Shown: positions 16,424-24,069 of the stretch, in pieces | How positions within the stretch are numbered: position 1 is the first letter of the stretch | Layout: each line of letters opens with the position of its first letter | DNA from: an uncultured Phascolarctobacterium sp. | GTDB lineage: Bacteria > Bacillota > Negativicutes > Acidaminococcales > Acidaminococcaceae | Length of the DNA: 47,074 bases | NCBI GenBank assembly: GCA_937901335.1 | Contig: CALCHC010000084.1 | Span: 1-47,074 of the forward strand | Direction: 5' to 3' | Notes under the pieces: generated by a model | The model's database searches: none | What the model was told of the DNA's origin: nothing | Seen by the model: only the letters and a program-made list of their open reading frames with translations | Made by a program: the position numbers and the translations under genes

Positions 16424-17383
16424 TTAGCCTTTTACTTGGGCAGGCATGGGTTTGCCTTCCAAAGCAGCCAAGATATTATCAACAGTCAAAAGTGCCATTG
16501 CATCCCTAGTTTCAGTAGTAGCGGAAGCAATGTGGGGAGTAACGGTTACATTGGGCAAAGTCAAAAGCTTGTGCTCACCCGGCAAAGGTTCAGGATCAGT
16601 TACGTCCATTGCAGCGTGAGCAAGCTTGCCACTTACGAGAGCATTATACATAGCTTCAGTATTAACAACCGCACCACGAGAAATATTAATCAAACGAGCG
16701 CCATCCTTCATTTTTGCAAAGGCAGCTTCGTCAAACAAGCCTTTAGTAGACGGGTTCAAAGTTACTGCGATAACGATAAAATCTGCTTTAGCCAACAGTT
16801 CATCAAAAGTAACGTAGGTTGCACCCAAAGCTTCATCATCAGCACGACGATTACGATTATGATAAATAATATTCATTTTGCTAGCTTGAGCACGTTTAGC
16901 AATAGCGCTACCAATATCGCCCATACCAACTACGCCCAAGGTTTTATTTGCCAAGTCAGTAGTCAAGCCAAAAGGTTTATTTTGTCCCCAAGCACCACTT
17001 TTTACGTGAGCGCAAGCTTTTACAATTTGGCGAGCGCTGTCCAGAATCAAAGCATAAGTCAAATCTGCCACAGCATCTACCAGTACGCCGGGAGTGTTGC
17101 CAACAAGAACATTATGTGCATTGCAGGCAGCGATATCGATATTGTCGTAGCCAACAGCAGCTTGACCAATAACTTTCAAATTAGGAGCTTTAGCCAAAAG
17201 CTCTTCATTTACTTTAATGTTACCAGTGGAGAAGATTGCGTCTGCTTTTGCCAACCATTCATCAAACTGTTCAGCAGGAACCTTGCCACCTTTTTGCCAA
17301 CCAAGCAGGTTAACGGTTTCATTTAATTTTTCGTAAGCAACGTCACGCATTTTACCACTAGCGATTACAGTAAAGTTTTTCAT
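16424..17383 (-). CDS. D-isomer-specific 2-hydroxyacid dehydrogenase
   Basis: AAGGAGT lies 7 bases before the ATG at 17383, which is preferred to the GTG at 17392; this gives 319 residues. The NAD(P) fold carries GMGDIG (153-158), and the catalytic residues R236 (ISRGA), E265 (DPEP) and H284 (TPHIAS) are all present. HNRNRR after the second strand suggests NADP may be preferred over NAD. Such enzymes interconvert 2-keto acids and D-2-hydroxy acids, for example glyoxylate or hydroxypyruvate. It is the second gene of the operon after DUF456. The substrate is not readable from the sequence. Confidence 0.92.
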   Translation of the reverse strand: MKNFTVIASGKMRDVAYEKLNETVNLLGWQKGGKVPAEQFDEWLAKADAIFSTGNIKVNEELLAKAPNLKVIGQAAVGYDNIDIAACNAHNVLVGNTPGVLVDAVADLTYALILDSARQIVKACAHVKSGAWGQNKPFGLTTDLANKTLGVVGMGDIGSAIAKRAQASKMNIIYHNRNRRADDEALGATYVTFDELLAKADFIVIAVTLNPSTKGLFDEAAFAKMKDGARLINISRGAVVNTEAMYNALVSGKLAHAAMDVTDPEPLPGEHKLLTLPNVTVTPHIASATTETRDAMALLTVDNILAALEGKPMPAQVKG

Positions 17384-17395
17384 ATTTATCACTCC

Positions 17396-17902
17396 TTATA
17401 CAAATATCTGCTTTACTAAAAGAACAGCGAGCGCAATGCCCGCACACATTTTGCCAATCAAAGCAAGAAATCTCATCTTAGCAGTTTCCATCGCCAAGCG
17501 CCACGCGTCTTCACGCATACCACTTCGCAAATATTCATAGGCAAAGGCCGCCAAGAAAGCACCTATCAAACCGCCAATAAAAGAACCTAAAATCGGCAAA
17601 ATCCCCGTACCGATTAAAGTTCCAAAAAATCCGCCAATGCCTATCATCAGCACGGCAAACCAAGAAACTTTGTATCTTTTAATCCCAAACAGTGACACGC
17701 AAAATTCCCAGCATTCGCCTAATACGTAGATTAGTACCATGGCTGACAATAAACGCATGTCAAAATATTTAGCTTCATCATAAAAAGCAAACCCCAAGCT
17801 GGTCAACATCATCAAACTGTTACCAGGCAAATCAAAGATAGTTAGCAGTGGTCCAAGTACAACAATGATACCAGCTACCAGCCATTCCATAAATATAAGC
17901 AT
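17396..17902 (-). CDS. DUF456 family membrane protein
   Basis: The 168-residue protein has an N-terminal helix, the family motif DLPGNSLMMLTSLGFAFYD, and a glycine-zipper-like region (GIGGFFGTLIGTGILPILGSFIGGLIGAFLAAF, with G every 3-4 residues) that packs membrane helices. AGGAGG lies 6 bases before the ATG. It is the first gene of the operon and the function of the family is unknown. The 12-base gap to the dehydrogenase gene indicates co-transcription. Confidence 0.88.
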   Translation of the reverse strand: MLIFMEWLVAGIIVVLGPLLTIFDLPGNSLMMLTSLGFAFYDEAKYFDMRLLSAMVLIYVLGECWEFCVSLFGIKRYKVSWFAVLMIGIGGFFGTLIGTGILPILGSFIGGLIGAFLAAFAYEYLRSGMREDAWRLAMETAKMRFLALIGKMCAGIALAVLLVKQIFV

Positions 17903-17932
17903 AAGCTACCTCCTAGGGTTTTTTATTAGAAT

Positions 17933-17960
17933 ATTATATCACAGAAAACCTTTCCTCCAA
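17933..17960 (-). promoter_or_regulatory. Probable promoter of the DUF456-to-CstA operon
   Basis: On the minus strand TTGGAG (17955-17960) and TATAAT (17933-17938) are separated by 16 bases, about 30 bases before the ATG at 17902. Confidence 0.55.
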
Positions 17961-17989
17961 TTAAATAAATTGAAATATATGTAAACTCA

Positions 17990-18018
17990 TTGTTTTTATC
18001 ATACCAAGATGATAGAAT
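17990..18018 (+). promoter_or_regulatory. Promoter of the MscS-type channel gene
   Basis: TTGTTT (17990-17995) and TAGAAT (18013-18018) are separated by 17 bases. It lies back to back with the divergent DUF456 promoter. Confidence 0.55.
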
Positions 18019-18049
18019 ACAAACAGATAATAGGAAACTGGAGGATTTT

Positions 18050-19153
18050 ATGGAAGAAATTTTATTGTTATTAAAACCTTGGTATAATGCCATCGCAGTA
18101 CTGCTTGGTTTTACCATTATACGTTATCTCTACAAAGGGGTTATTTTGAAAATCATTCGTAAGGCGGCAGAACTTAGTCCATTCTCTTACGATGAAGATA
18201 TTTTAGATGCCTTCGAGCATCCCATCAACGTAATGCTCTTTGTAGCAGGTATCTATTACGCAATCGACTTCGCACCTTTCGCCACAGAGCATTGGGCAAC
18301 AACTTTGGATAAAGTATTGCGTAGCGCCTTGGTATTGTGCTTCTTCTGGGGTTGCTACAATATGAGTGACACCACCCACGGTGTACTGATGAAAATTTTG
18401 GATAAAGCTAACATTCGCTCCGAAGAAGCTGTGTCCAACATTTTCTCCACCATTTTGCGTATCTTGATTGTGGTACTTTGCTTCGTAACCGTTGCTAAAG
18501 AATGGAACTACGACATCAGCGGCTTTGTTGCTTCCTTGGGGATCGGTTCCTTGGCAGTAGCATTTGCAGCTAAGGATGCACTGGCAAACGTTTTCGGCAG
18601 CTTAATCATCATTTTGGACAAACCCTTCCAAATTGGCGAATGGGTTTTGGCAAACGGTACTGAAGGCATTGTAGAAAAAGTTACCTTCCGCAGCACTTGC
18701 TTGCGTACTTTCCTCAACGAGCTGGTTTACATTCCCAACTCCCTTTTGAGCAACACTCCCATCGTAAACTACAGCCGTCGCGAAAAACGTCGCATTAGTT
18801 TTGTCTTAGGTCTTACCTATAGTACTACCCACGATCAAATGGTAACTACCATCGAAAAAATTAAAACTTATCTGCAAGCACAAGAAGATTTACACACCGA
18901 TGACATTCGCGTACACTTCTCCGAATACGCAGATAGCAGTTTAAATATCGCTATCACCTGCTACGCAAAAACCACCGATGGCATTACCTACTTAGACATC
19001 GTACAACGCATCAACTTAGCTTTGATGAAAATTATGGAAGAAGTTGGCGTAAGCTGCGCATTCCCCAGCACCAGCGTTTACTTCGAAACTCCCATTAAAA
19101 ATGAACTTATTAACACTAAAGATTTGGCAGAATCTATTGATAAGAAAGGATGA
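18050..19153 (+). CDS. MscS family mechanosensitive ion channel
   Basis: The ATG at 18050 follows CTGGAGGA by 6 bases; a longer frame from 17990 would overlap the promoter. The 367-residue protein has membrane segments near 5-25, 60-78, 90-108 and 138-160, then the pore-lining helix TM3 (GFVASLGIGSLAVAFAAKDALANVFGSLIIILDKPF) with alanine/glycine packing, then the beta domain (IGEWVLANGTEGIVEKVTFRST) and alpha-beta cytoplasmic domain. It opens on hypo-osmotic shock to release solutes from the cell. The next gene, thioredoxin, starts 5 bases after the stop, so both are co-transcribed. Confidence 0.93.
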   Translation: MEEILLLLKPWYNAIAVLLGFTIIRYLYKGVILKIIRKAAELSPFSYDEDILDAFEHPINVMLFVAGIYYAIDFAPFATEHWATTLDKVLRSALVLCFFWGCYNMSDTTHGVLMKILDKANIRSEEAVSNIFSTILRILIVVLCFVTVAKEWNYDISGFVASLGIGSLAVAFAAKDALANVFGSLIIILDKPFQIGEWVLANGTEGIVEKVTFRSTCLRTFLNELVYIPNSLLSNTPIVNYSRREKRRISFVLGLTYSTTHDQMVTTIEKIKTYLQAQEDLHTDDIRVHFSEYADSSLNIAITCYAKTTDGITYLDIVQRINLALMKIMEEVGVSCAFPSTSVYFETPIKNELINTKDLAESIDKKG

Positions 19154-19158
19154 TAATT

Positions 19159-19464
19159 ATGGCATTAGAAATTAACAAAAGCGATTTTCAAGCAGAAGTT
19201 TTGGAAGCAAAAGAAACTGTTTTGGTAGATTTCTGGGCTCCTTGGTGCGGACCGTGCCGCATGCAAGCACCTGTCCTGGAAAAATTTGCAGAAGAAAACC
19301 CTGCAGTAAAAGTTGTAAAAGTAAATGTGGATGATAACCAAGAACTGGCAATGGAATACAAAATCTCCAGTATTCCCTCCTTAATCGTTTTCAAAAACGG
19401 TGAAGCAGTAAACTGCGCAGTAGGCTTGCAATCCAAAAGCGCATTGGTAGACTTGGTTAAATAA
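19159..19464 (+). CDS. trxA: Thioredoxin
   Basis: The ATG at 19159 sits 8 bases after AAAGGA; the ATG at 19150 overlaps the ribosome site and is less likely. The 101-residue protein has the active site W29-C30-GP-C33 and the cis-proline segment (SSIPSLIVF). It is a cytoplasmic disulfide reductant. The length is normal for the family. It lies 5 bases after the MscS gene and is followed by a strong terminator. Confidence 0.95.
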   Translation: MALEINKSDFQAEVLEAKETVLVDFWAPWCGPCRMQAPVLEKFAEENPAVKVVKVNVDDNQELAMEYKISSIPSLIVFKNGEAVNCAVGLQSKSALVDLVK

Positions 19465-19488
19465 AAATAAAAACATCTTACAAACAAG

Positions 19489-19518
19489 AAGGCTCTCAGT
19501 TTAAAACTGAGAGCCTTT
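19489..19518. terminator. Bidirectional terminator between trxA and the molybdenum operon
   Basis: AAGGCTCTCAGTTT and AAACTGAGAGCCTT form a nearly loopless 13-14-bp palindrome with A and T tracts on both sides, so it works for both converging transcripts. Confidence 0.85.
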
Positions 19519-19531
19519 TAATTTTGCCATA

Positions 19532-20554
19532 TTACCAGCCTTTACCGAAACCGCAGTTAGGGAAAGTACAAACTTGGCAGTTTAAGCACAAACCACCTTC
19601 ACCCAAGCTCGCCAATTCTTGCACAGAAACTTTGTCATCTGCCATCACGCGGGACAGAACTAAATCAAAGATTGTACGCTTCGCATACATAACGCAACCG
19701 GGCAAACCCATAATAGTTGCCTTGCCATGATATGCCAAAAGGAACATTGCGCCGGGCAATACAGGTGCGCCGTAAGAAACAATTTCTGCGCCAGTATTTT
19801 TTATAGCGAGAGGAGTACGGTCATCAGGGTCAACACTCATACCACCAGTGCAAAGCACTACCTCCGCACCAAGTGCGATTGCTTCCAAAACAGCAGCAGT
19901 AATTTTTTCGTGGTCATCGCCTAAAACTACTTTGCTAATAACTTCTGCATCGTATTCTGCTACCTTAGCTTCGATAACAGGAGTAAAGGTATCTTCAATT
20001 CTACCATAGAAAACTTCATTACCAGTTGCAACGATAGCAACCTTTTTCTTTTTAAAAGGAAGCAAACGCAAAATAGGTTCTTCGCCACAATGAGCTTGTA
20101 CCGCTTTCATTTTTTCTTTTTCTATCACAAGAGGAATGATGCGTGTGCCCGCCAGCTTGTCCCCTTTTTTAACAGGAGTATTACCGTGACGAGTAGCAAT
20201 CATCATTTGCCCAAAGCTATTAACAAAACGCAGCTTCTCGCCGTCAATTTTAAGCAAGCCGGCATATTCAGCACTTAAATCAATTTTGCCCTCTTTAACT
20301 TCCGATTCCAGCATACCTTCATTTTTACAAAGGTCACATAAAATGCGGGCAGCATCATTTTCGTGAAGCATATTCTCATCAGCTTCCCACACGTAAAGAT
20401 TATCCTTACCAATGGAAAGTAAAACGGGAATATCCTTTGGTCGTACCACATGACCTTTTCTAAAAACTGCATCCTTAGTTACGCCCTTAATGATTTGGGT
20501 TAAATCATGGCACAGTACGCAACCAACAGCGTCCTCTGTTCTAATCAACTTCAT
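19532..20554 (-). CDS. MoeA/MogA-like molybdopterin-binding protein with C-terminal cysteine cluster
   Basis: The 340-residue protein has an N-terminal domain without clear motifs, then a molybdopterin-binding domain from about residue 165 (KKKVAIVATGNEVFYGRI, LCTGGMSVDPDDRTP, YGAPVLPGAMFLLAY, IMGLPGCVMYAKRT) as in MoeA. It lacks the full N-terminal MoeA domains II and IV. The C-terminus has five cysteines in a short stretch (GLCLNCQVCTFPNCGFGKGW), which could hold an iron-sulfur cluster or zinc. It likely inserts or binds molybdenum at the cofactor stage. It is the last gene of the mod/moa block, 5 bases after modA, and precedes the terminator at 19489-19518. Confidence 0.88.
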   Translation of the reverse strand: MKLIRTEDAVGCVLCHDLTQIIKGVTKDAVFRKGHVVRPKDIPVLLSIGKDNLYVWEADENMLHENDAARILCDLCKNEGMLESEVKEGKIDLSAEYAGLLKIDGEKLRFVNSFGQMMIATRHGNTPVKKGDKLAGTRIIPLVIEKEKMKAVQAHCGEEPILRLLPFKKKKVAIVATGNEVFYGRIEDTFTPVIEAKVAEYDAEVISKVVLGDDHEKITAAVLEAIALGAEVVLCTGGMSVDPDDRTPLAIKNTGAEIVSYGAPVLPGAMFLLAYHGKATIMGLPGCVMYAKRTIFDLVLSRVMADDKVSVQELASLGEGGLCLNCQVCTFPNCGFGKGW

Positions 20555-20559
20555 AATTT

Positions 20560-21327
20560 TTACCTCTTTATAGTTGTGAAGCCATACTCTTCAAAGATTT
20601 TCTGAGCTTCGTCACTTAACAAAAAGTCAGCAAATAATTTGCTCTCTTTTGTAGTTTTTAAAACGCCTAAACAATAGATTGCAGGCTTAGTCATCGTACC
20701 TTGGGGTGCTTCTGCCACGACCTGCACTTTGCCATTAGCCAAGGCGTCCGTAGCATAAACAATACCTGCATCTGCACTACCTTCCGCCACCCAATGCAAC
20801 ACTTGGGTTACGCCGGTAGCAAAGCTGGCACGTTTGCTAATTTCATCCCACAAATTCAGTTTCGTCAAAATTTCTTTGGCATACTGCCCTGCCGGAACAC
20901 TTTTAGGATCACCCAAAGCAGGTTGCTTACAATTAGTAAGCTCCTCAAAACTGCCAAGCTTATTAGCAGAATCCTTAGGAACAATCAGAACAACCTTGTT
21001 CTCCAAAAGTTCAAGTACATTCTCTTTTTTGACGGTGCCTTTCTTTTCCAACGCCTGCATTTGTTTTGGCGAAGCAGAAATAAAAATTTCAGCAGGCAAG
21101 CCTTGCTCTATTTGTAATTGCAAATTACCGGAACCTGAATAAGTTCCTTCTATTTTTATTTTGGGATAACGCTCTTTAAACAAAGGTATGAGTCTTTGAG
21201 TAAAGATTTTTTCTAAACTGGCAGCTGCTGCAATAGTTAAAGGCTTCTCTTCTTGTTTGCCACAACCTGCCAAAATTAACAAAGAGCAAAGCAAAACCAG
21301 TAAAACTTTTACGTTTTTAAATTTCAC
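20560..21327 (-). CDS. modA: Molybdate ABC transporter, substrate-binding lipoprotein
   Basis: The 255-residue protein begins with a lipoprotein signal peptide: LLILAGC, with C22 as the lipidated residue, so it is anchored outside the inner membrane. The mature part has the ModA pattern (TIAAAASLEKIF, GSGNLQLQIEQGLPAEIFISAS, AEGSADAGIVYATDA). It captures molybdate, or tungstate, for the ModBC importer. Its start overlaps the 3' end of modC by 11 bases, and the MoeA-like gene follows 5 bases later. Confidence 0.94.
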   Translation of the reverse strand: MKFKNVKVLLVLLCSLLILAGCGKQEEKPLTIAAAASLEKIFTQRLIPLFKERYPKIKIEGTYSGSGNLQLQIEQGLPAEIFISASPKQMQALEKKGTVKKENVLELLENKVVLIVPKDSANKLGSFEELTNCKQPALGDPKSVPAGQYAKEILTKLNLWDEISKRASFATGVTQVLHWVAEGSADAGIVYATDALANGKVQVVAEAPQGTMTKPAIYCLGVLKTTKESKLFADFLLSDEAQKIFEEYGFTTIKR

Positions 21328-21976
21328 TTGCCTTTGCCACCTGCCCTTGTTTTATTACATAAGCTGAGTTACACAGCTTCTTAATTTCACTCTTATTATG
21401 ACTTACCAGCAAAGCAACTCCGCCAAACTCAGCCAAAGTAGCCTGTAATTCTTGCTGTAAATCTTCTTTTAAATCTTCATCCAAAGCAGAGAAAGGTTCA
21501 TCCAAAAGGATAACCTCAGGTTCTGCCGCCAAAAGTCGAGCCAAGGCAACCCTTTGCTTTTGACCACCGCTTAACTGGCGAGGATAAGATTTCTCTAAAC
21601 CTTGTAGTTTAAACTTTTCTATCAACGCTTGTGCTCTTGCACTTGCTTCTTCATCATTCAAACCTTTAGCTTGTAAACCGCACAAAATATTTTCCAGAAC
21701 ATTCATATTAGGAAAAAGTGCATAGCTTTGAAACAAATAACCTACATTTCTTTTTTGCGGAGGTAAATTTATCTTAGCTTCGCTATCAAAAAGCACCTTG
21801 CCATCTAAAACAATCTTGCCCCTATCAGGCAGTTCAATTCCGGCAATGCATTTTAAGGTCATACTTTTACCGCTACCGCTTGCTCCCATTAAGCCTGCCA
21901 CGCCTGCTTCTAAATTAAACTCTACTTGCAGGTCAAACTGGTTGAGCCTGTTAGCAATATTAACATAAAGTCCCAT
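21317..21976 (-). CDS. modC: Molybdate ABC transporter ATPase, short form
   Basis: The 219-residue protein has Walker A (GASGSGKS, 31-38), the Q-loop (YLFQSYALFP), signature LSGGQKQR, Walker B with DEP (VILLDEP) and the switch histidine (VSHN). It powers molybdate import with ModB on the inner face of the membrane. It ends soon after the ATPase core, whereas E. coli ModC has about 350 residues including a C-terminal molybdate-binding TOBE/Mop domain. The short form therefore lacks the domain used for feedback inhibition. It lies 3 bases after modB and overlaps modA. Confidence 0.93.
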   Translation of the reverse strand: MGLYVNIANRLNQFDLQVEFNLEAGVAGLMGASGSGKSMTLKCIAGIELPDRGKIVLDGKVLFDSEAKINLPPQKRNVGYLFQSYALFPNMNVLENILCGLQAKGLNDEEASARAQALIEKFKLQGLEKSYPRQLSGGQKQRVALARLLAAEPEVILLDEPFSALDEDLKEDLQQELQATLAEFGGVALLVSHNKSEIKKLCNSAYVIKQGQVAKASEI

Positions 21977-21979
21977 ACT

Positions 21980-22657
21980 TTAGTTTCCCTGCCTTTTCTT
22001 GCACAGATACAGATACCAGTTCAAGCCAACAACCATTACCAAACAAATTGCTACTACGATGGCAACATAGTAAGCAGCTTCACCCATTTCTCCGGAAACA
22101 ACACTGGAATATACTGCCAACGGCAAAGTGCGTGTTTTGCCGGCAATATTACCTGCAATCATGGCAGTTGCGCCAAATTCGCCTAAACCTCTAGCGAAAG
22201 CCAAAACACCACCGGAAATTATTCCCGGAAGTGCATTAGGAAGCAGAACTTTACGGAAAATGCTCCATTCGCTCATGCCCAAGGTTCTACCTGCTTGCAA
22301 AAGTTCCACATCCACTTGCTCAAAAGCACCGCGAGCAGAACGATACATTAGCGGAAAGGAAATCACCGCCGCCGCTAAAACCGTAGCCACCCAAGAGAAA
22401 GCAATTTGCACGCCAAGCTGTTGGCTAAAGAATTGACCTACTGCTCGATTATTGCCAAAAACATACAGCAAAAAGAAACCTGTAACCGTAGGCGGTAAAA
22501 CTAAGGGCAGGGATAAAATGCCATCCACAAAAATCTTGCTTACTTCATTTTTCCTGCGCACCACCCACCAAGCCGCAAGTATGCCTAAGAAAAAGACAAT
22601 TAAAATCGTAACAACAGCTGTTTTTAAGGAAATCCAAATAGGAGAAAAATCAATCAT
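21980..22657 (-). CDS. modB: Molybdate ABC transporter permease
   Basis: The 225-residue inner-membrane permease has five to six hydrophobic helices and the cytoplasmic EAA loop (ARGLGEFGATAMIAGNIAGKTRT) that contacts ModC. PPTVTGFFLLYVFG in the second helix region fits the ModB family. Its ATG overlaps the stop of the MOSC-MogA gene (TAATG), so translation is coupled. It imports molybdate for the cofactor used by the xanthine-dehydrogenase-type enzyme upstream. Confidence 0.95.
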   Translation of the reverse strand: MIDFSPIWISLKTAVVTILIVFFLGILAAWWVVRRKNEVSKIFVDGILSLPLVLPPTVTGFFLLYVFGNNRAVGQFFSQQLGVQIAFSWVATVLAAAVISFPLMYRSARGAFEQVDVELLQAGRTLGMSEWSIFRKVLLPNALPGIISGGVLAFARGLGEFGATAMIAGNIAGKTRTLPLAVYSSVVSGEMGEAAYYVAIVVAICLVMVVGLNWYLYLCKKRQGN

Positions 22658-23598
22658 TATCTACCACACTCATTTGCAGAGCCTTTTAAAATTCTCAGAC
22701 CGTGTTCTAATTCCGACAGCACAATCTCTAAACTTTCTTCTACAGCTTTAACGCTACCGGGCAAATTAACAATCAAAGTATTATTGCGCAAAACAGAAGC
22801 GCCCCTGCCTAACATGGCACGTTTAGTAATTGCCATGGAGCCTGCACGTATAGCTTCGGCAATACCGGGAACATTACGAGTTGCCACCGCCAAAGTTGCT
22901 TCGGGAGTGCAGTCGCGCACGCTCATCCCCGTTCCGCCAGTTGTAATAATTAAATCAACTTGTCTACTATCGGCTAAGCGAATCAACTCCCGTTCAATTT
23001 TCTTTTGTGCATCGGGAAGCAAAAGTGTTTCTACAATTTCGTAGCCTGCGGCTTTCAGCATTGTTACTGCTTTCGGACCACTTTCATCAACTCGTTCACC
23101 GGCAAAGCCTTTATCACTTAAAGTCATTACCGCTGCACGCAAAGGAGCATCTGCTTTCGGAAGCTCTGCTACCATTACGTCACCGGTCTTCATTACGCCA
23201 CCATTTTTTACGATGGCAAAGACACCTTCGCGAGGCATAATGCAATCTCCTACACGATGGAAGATATTGCAATGGCTATGACACTCTTTACCAATTTGCG
23301 TCATTTCCAAAACAACTTCACCGCATTTTAAAATTGTACCTACGGGCAGATTTTTAAAATCCAATCCGCTAACAAGCACATTTTCGCCAAAGGCACCATC
23401 ATCTACATTGCCACCTTTAGCGTTAAATTCTTCTACCTTATTGTAAGAAAGCAAACTAACTTGGCGGTGCCATTTACCTGCATGAGCATCGCCTTCGATT
23501 CCGTAATCCTTTATGAAATTAGCTTCTTCAATGGCGTGTTTTTCAGTACCGCGCGCAGTACTAATGCAAATAGCTTTAACAACACCTTCTAATTGCAT
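22657..23598 (-). CDS. MOSC domain-MogA/MoaB fusion protein
   Basis: The start is the ATG at 23598, which overlaps the moaC stop (TAATG); the product is 313 residues. Residues 1-148 are a MOSC domain (GIEGDAHAGKWHRQVSLLS, GAFGENVLVSGLD, IGKECHSHCNIF), a fold that handles molybdenum-sulfur or sulfur transfer chemistry. Residues about 152-305 are a MogA/MoaB domain (AAVMTLSDKGFAGERVDESG, LIITTGGTGMSVRDCTPEAT, NLPGSVKAVEESL), which adenylates molybdopterin before metal insertion. Joining the two in one protein puts sulfur or selenium carrier chemistry next to cofactor adenylation. The fused form is consistent with other Firmicutes. Confidence 0.93.
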   Translation of the reverse strand: MQLEGVVKAICISTARGTEKHAIEEANFIKDYGIEGDAHAGKWHRQVSLLSYNKVEEFNAKGGNVDDGAFGENVLVSGLDFKNLPVGTILKCGEVVLEMTQIGKECHSHCNIFHRVGDCIMPREGVFAIVKNGGVMKTGDVMVAELPKADAPLRAAVMTLSDKGFAGERVDESGPKAVTMLKAAGYEIVETLLLPDAQKKIERELIRLADSRQVDLIITTGGTGMSVRDCTPEATLAVATRNVPGIAEAIRAGSMAITKRAMLGRGASVLRNNTLIVNLPGSVKAVEESLEIVLSELEHGLRILKGSANECGR

Positions 23599-24068
23599 TA
23601 CCAAGTAAATTCACCACTCTTCCCACCGCTTTTAGCAAGCAGGTGTACATCAGTTATAACCATCTTTTTATCAATGGCTTTACACATATCGTATATGGTC
23701 AACAAAGCAATTTGCACACCGGTCAATGCTTCCATTTCCACACCTGTTTTACCATCAGTTTTGACGGTGCAGCTTGCTTCAATATATTTTTCTTCTTCGT
23801 TAATAGTAAAGTCAACAGTACATTTAGTGAGCATTAACAAATGACAAAGGGGTATCAGCTCACTGGTACGCTTTGCCGCCATAATTCCGGCAACACGGGC
23901 AACAGCCAGCACATCACCTTTTTTATTAGTGTTTTCTTTAATACTCGCCAAAATTTCTTGACCAACTATAATTTTTCCGCAGGCAGTTGCAGTTCTATGG
24001 GTAACTTCCTTTTCAGAAACATCAACCATAATTGCATTGCCGTTTTTATCTAAATGAGTAAGTTCCAT
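23598..24068 (-). CDS. moaC: Cyclic pyranopterin monophosphate synthase
   Basis: The ATG at 24068 follows GGAGG by 7 bases, and lies one base after the moaA stop; a TTG at 24080 is rejected. The 156-residue protein has the MoaC motifs: KGDVLAVARVAGIMAAKRTSELIPLCHLL and TDGKTGVEMEALTGV, ending in GGKSG. It makes cyclic pyranopterin monophosphate from the MoaA product in the second part of the first step of molybdopterin synthesis. No moaD or moaE lies in the window; they are presumably elsewhere. Confidence 0.96.
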   Translation of the reverse strand: MELTHLDKNGNAIMVDVSEKEVTHRTATACGKIIVGQEILASIKENTNKKGDVLAVARVAGIMAAKRTSELIPLCHLLMLTKCTVDFTINEEEKYIEASCTVKTDGKTGVEMEALTGVQIALLTIYDMCKAIDKKMVITDVHLLAKSGGKSGEFTW

Positions 24069-24069
24069 T

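Noticed and set aside
16424..17383. 2-hydroxyacid dehydrogenase as SerA
   Set aside because: The protein has 319 residues and no C-terminal ACT domain or serine-biosynthesis neighbours, so a general D-2-hydroxyacid dehydrogenase is a safer call.
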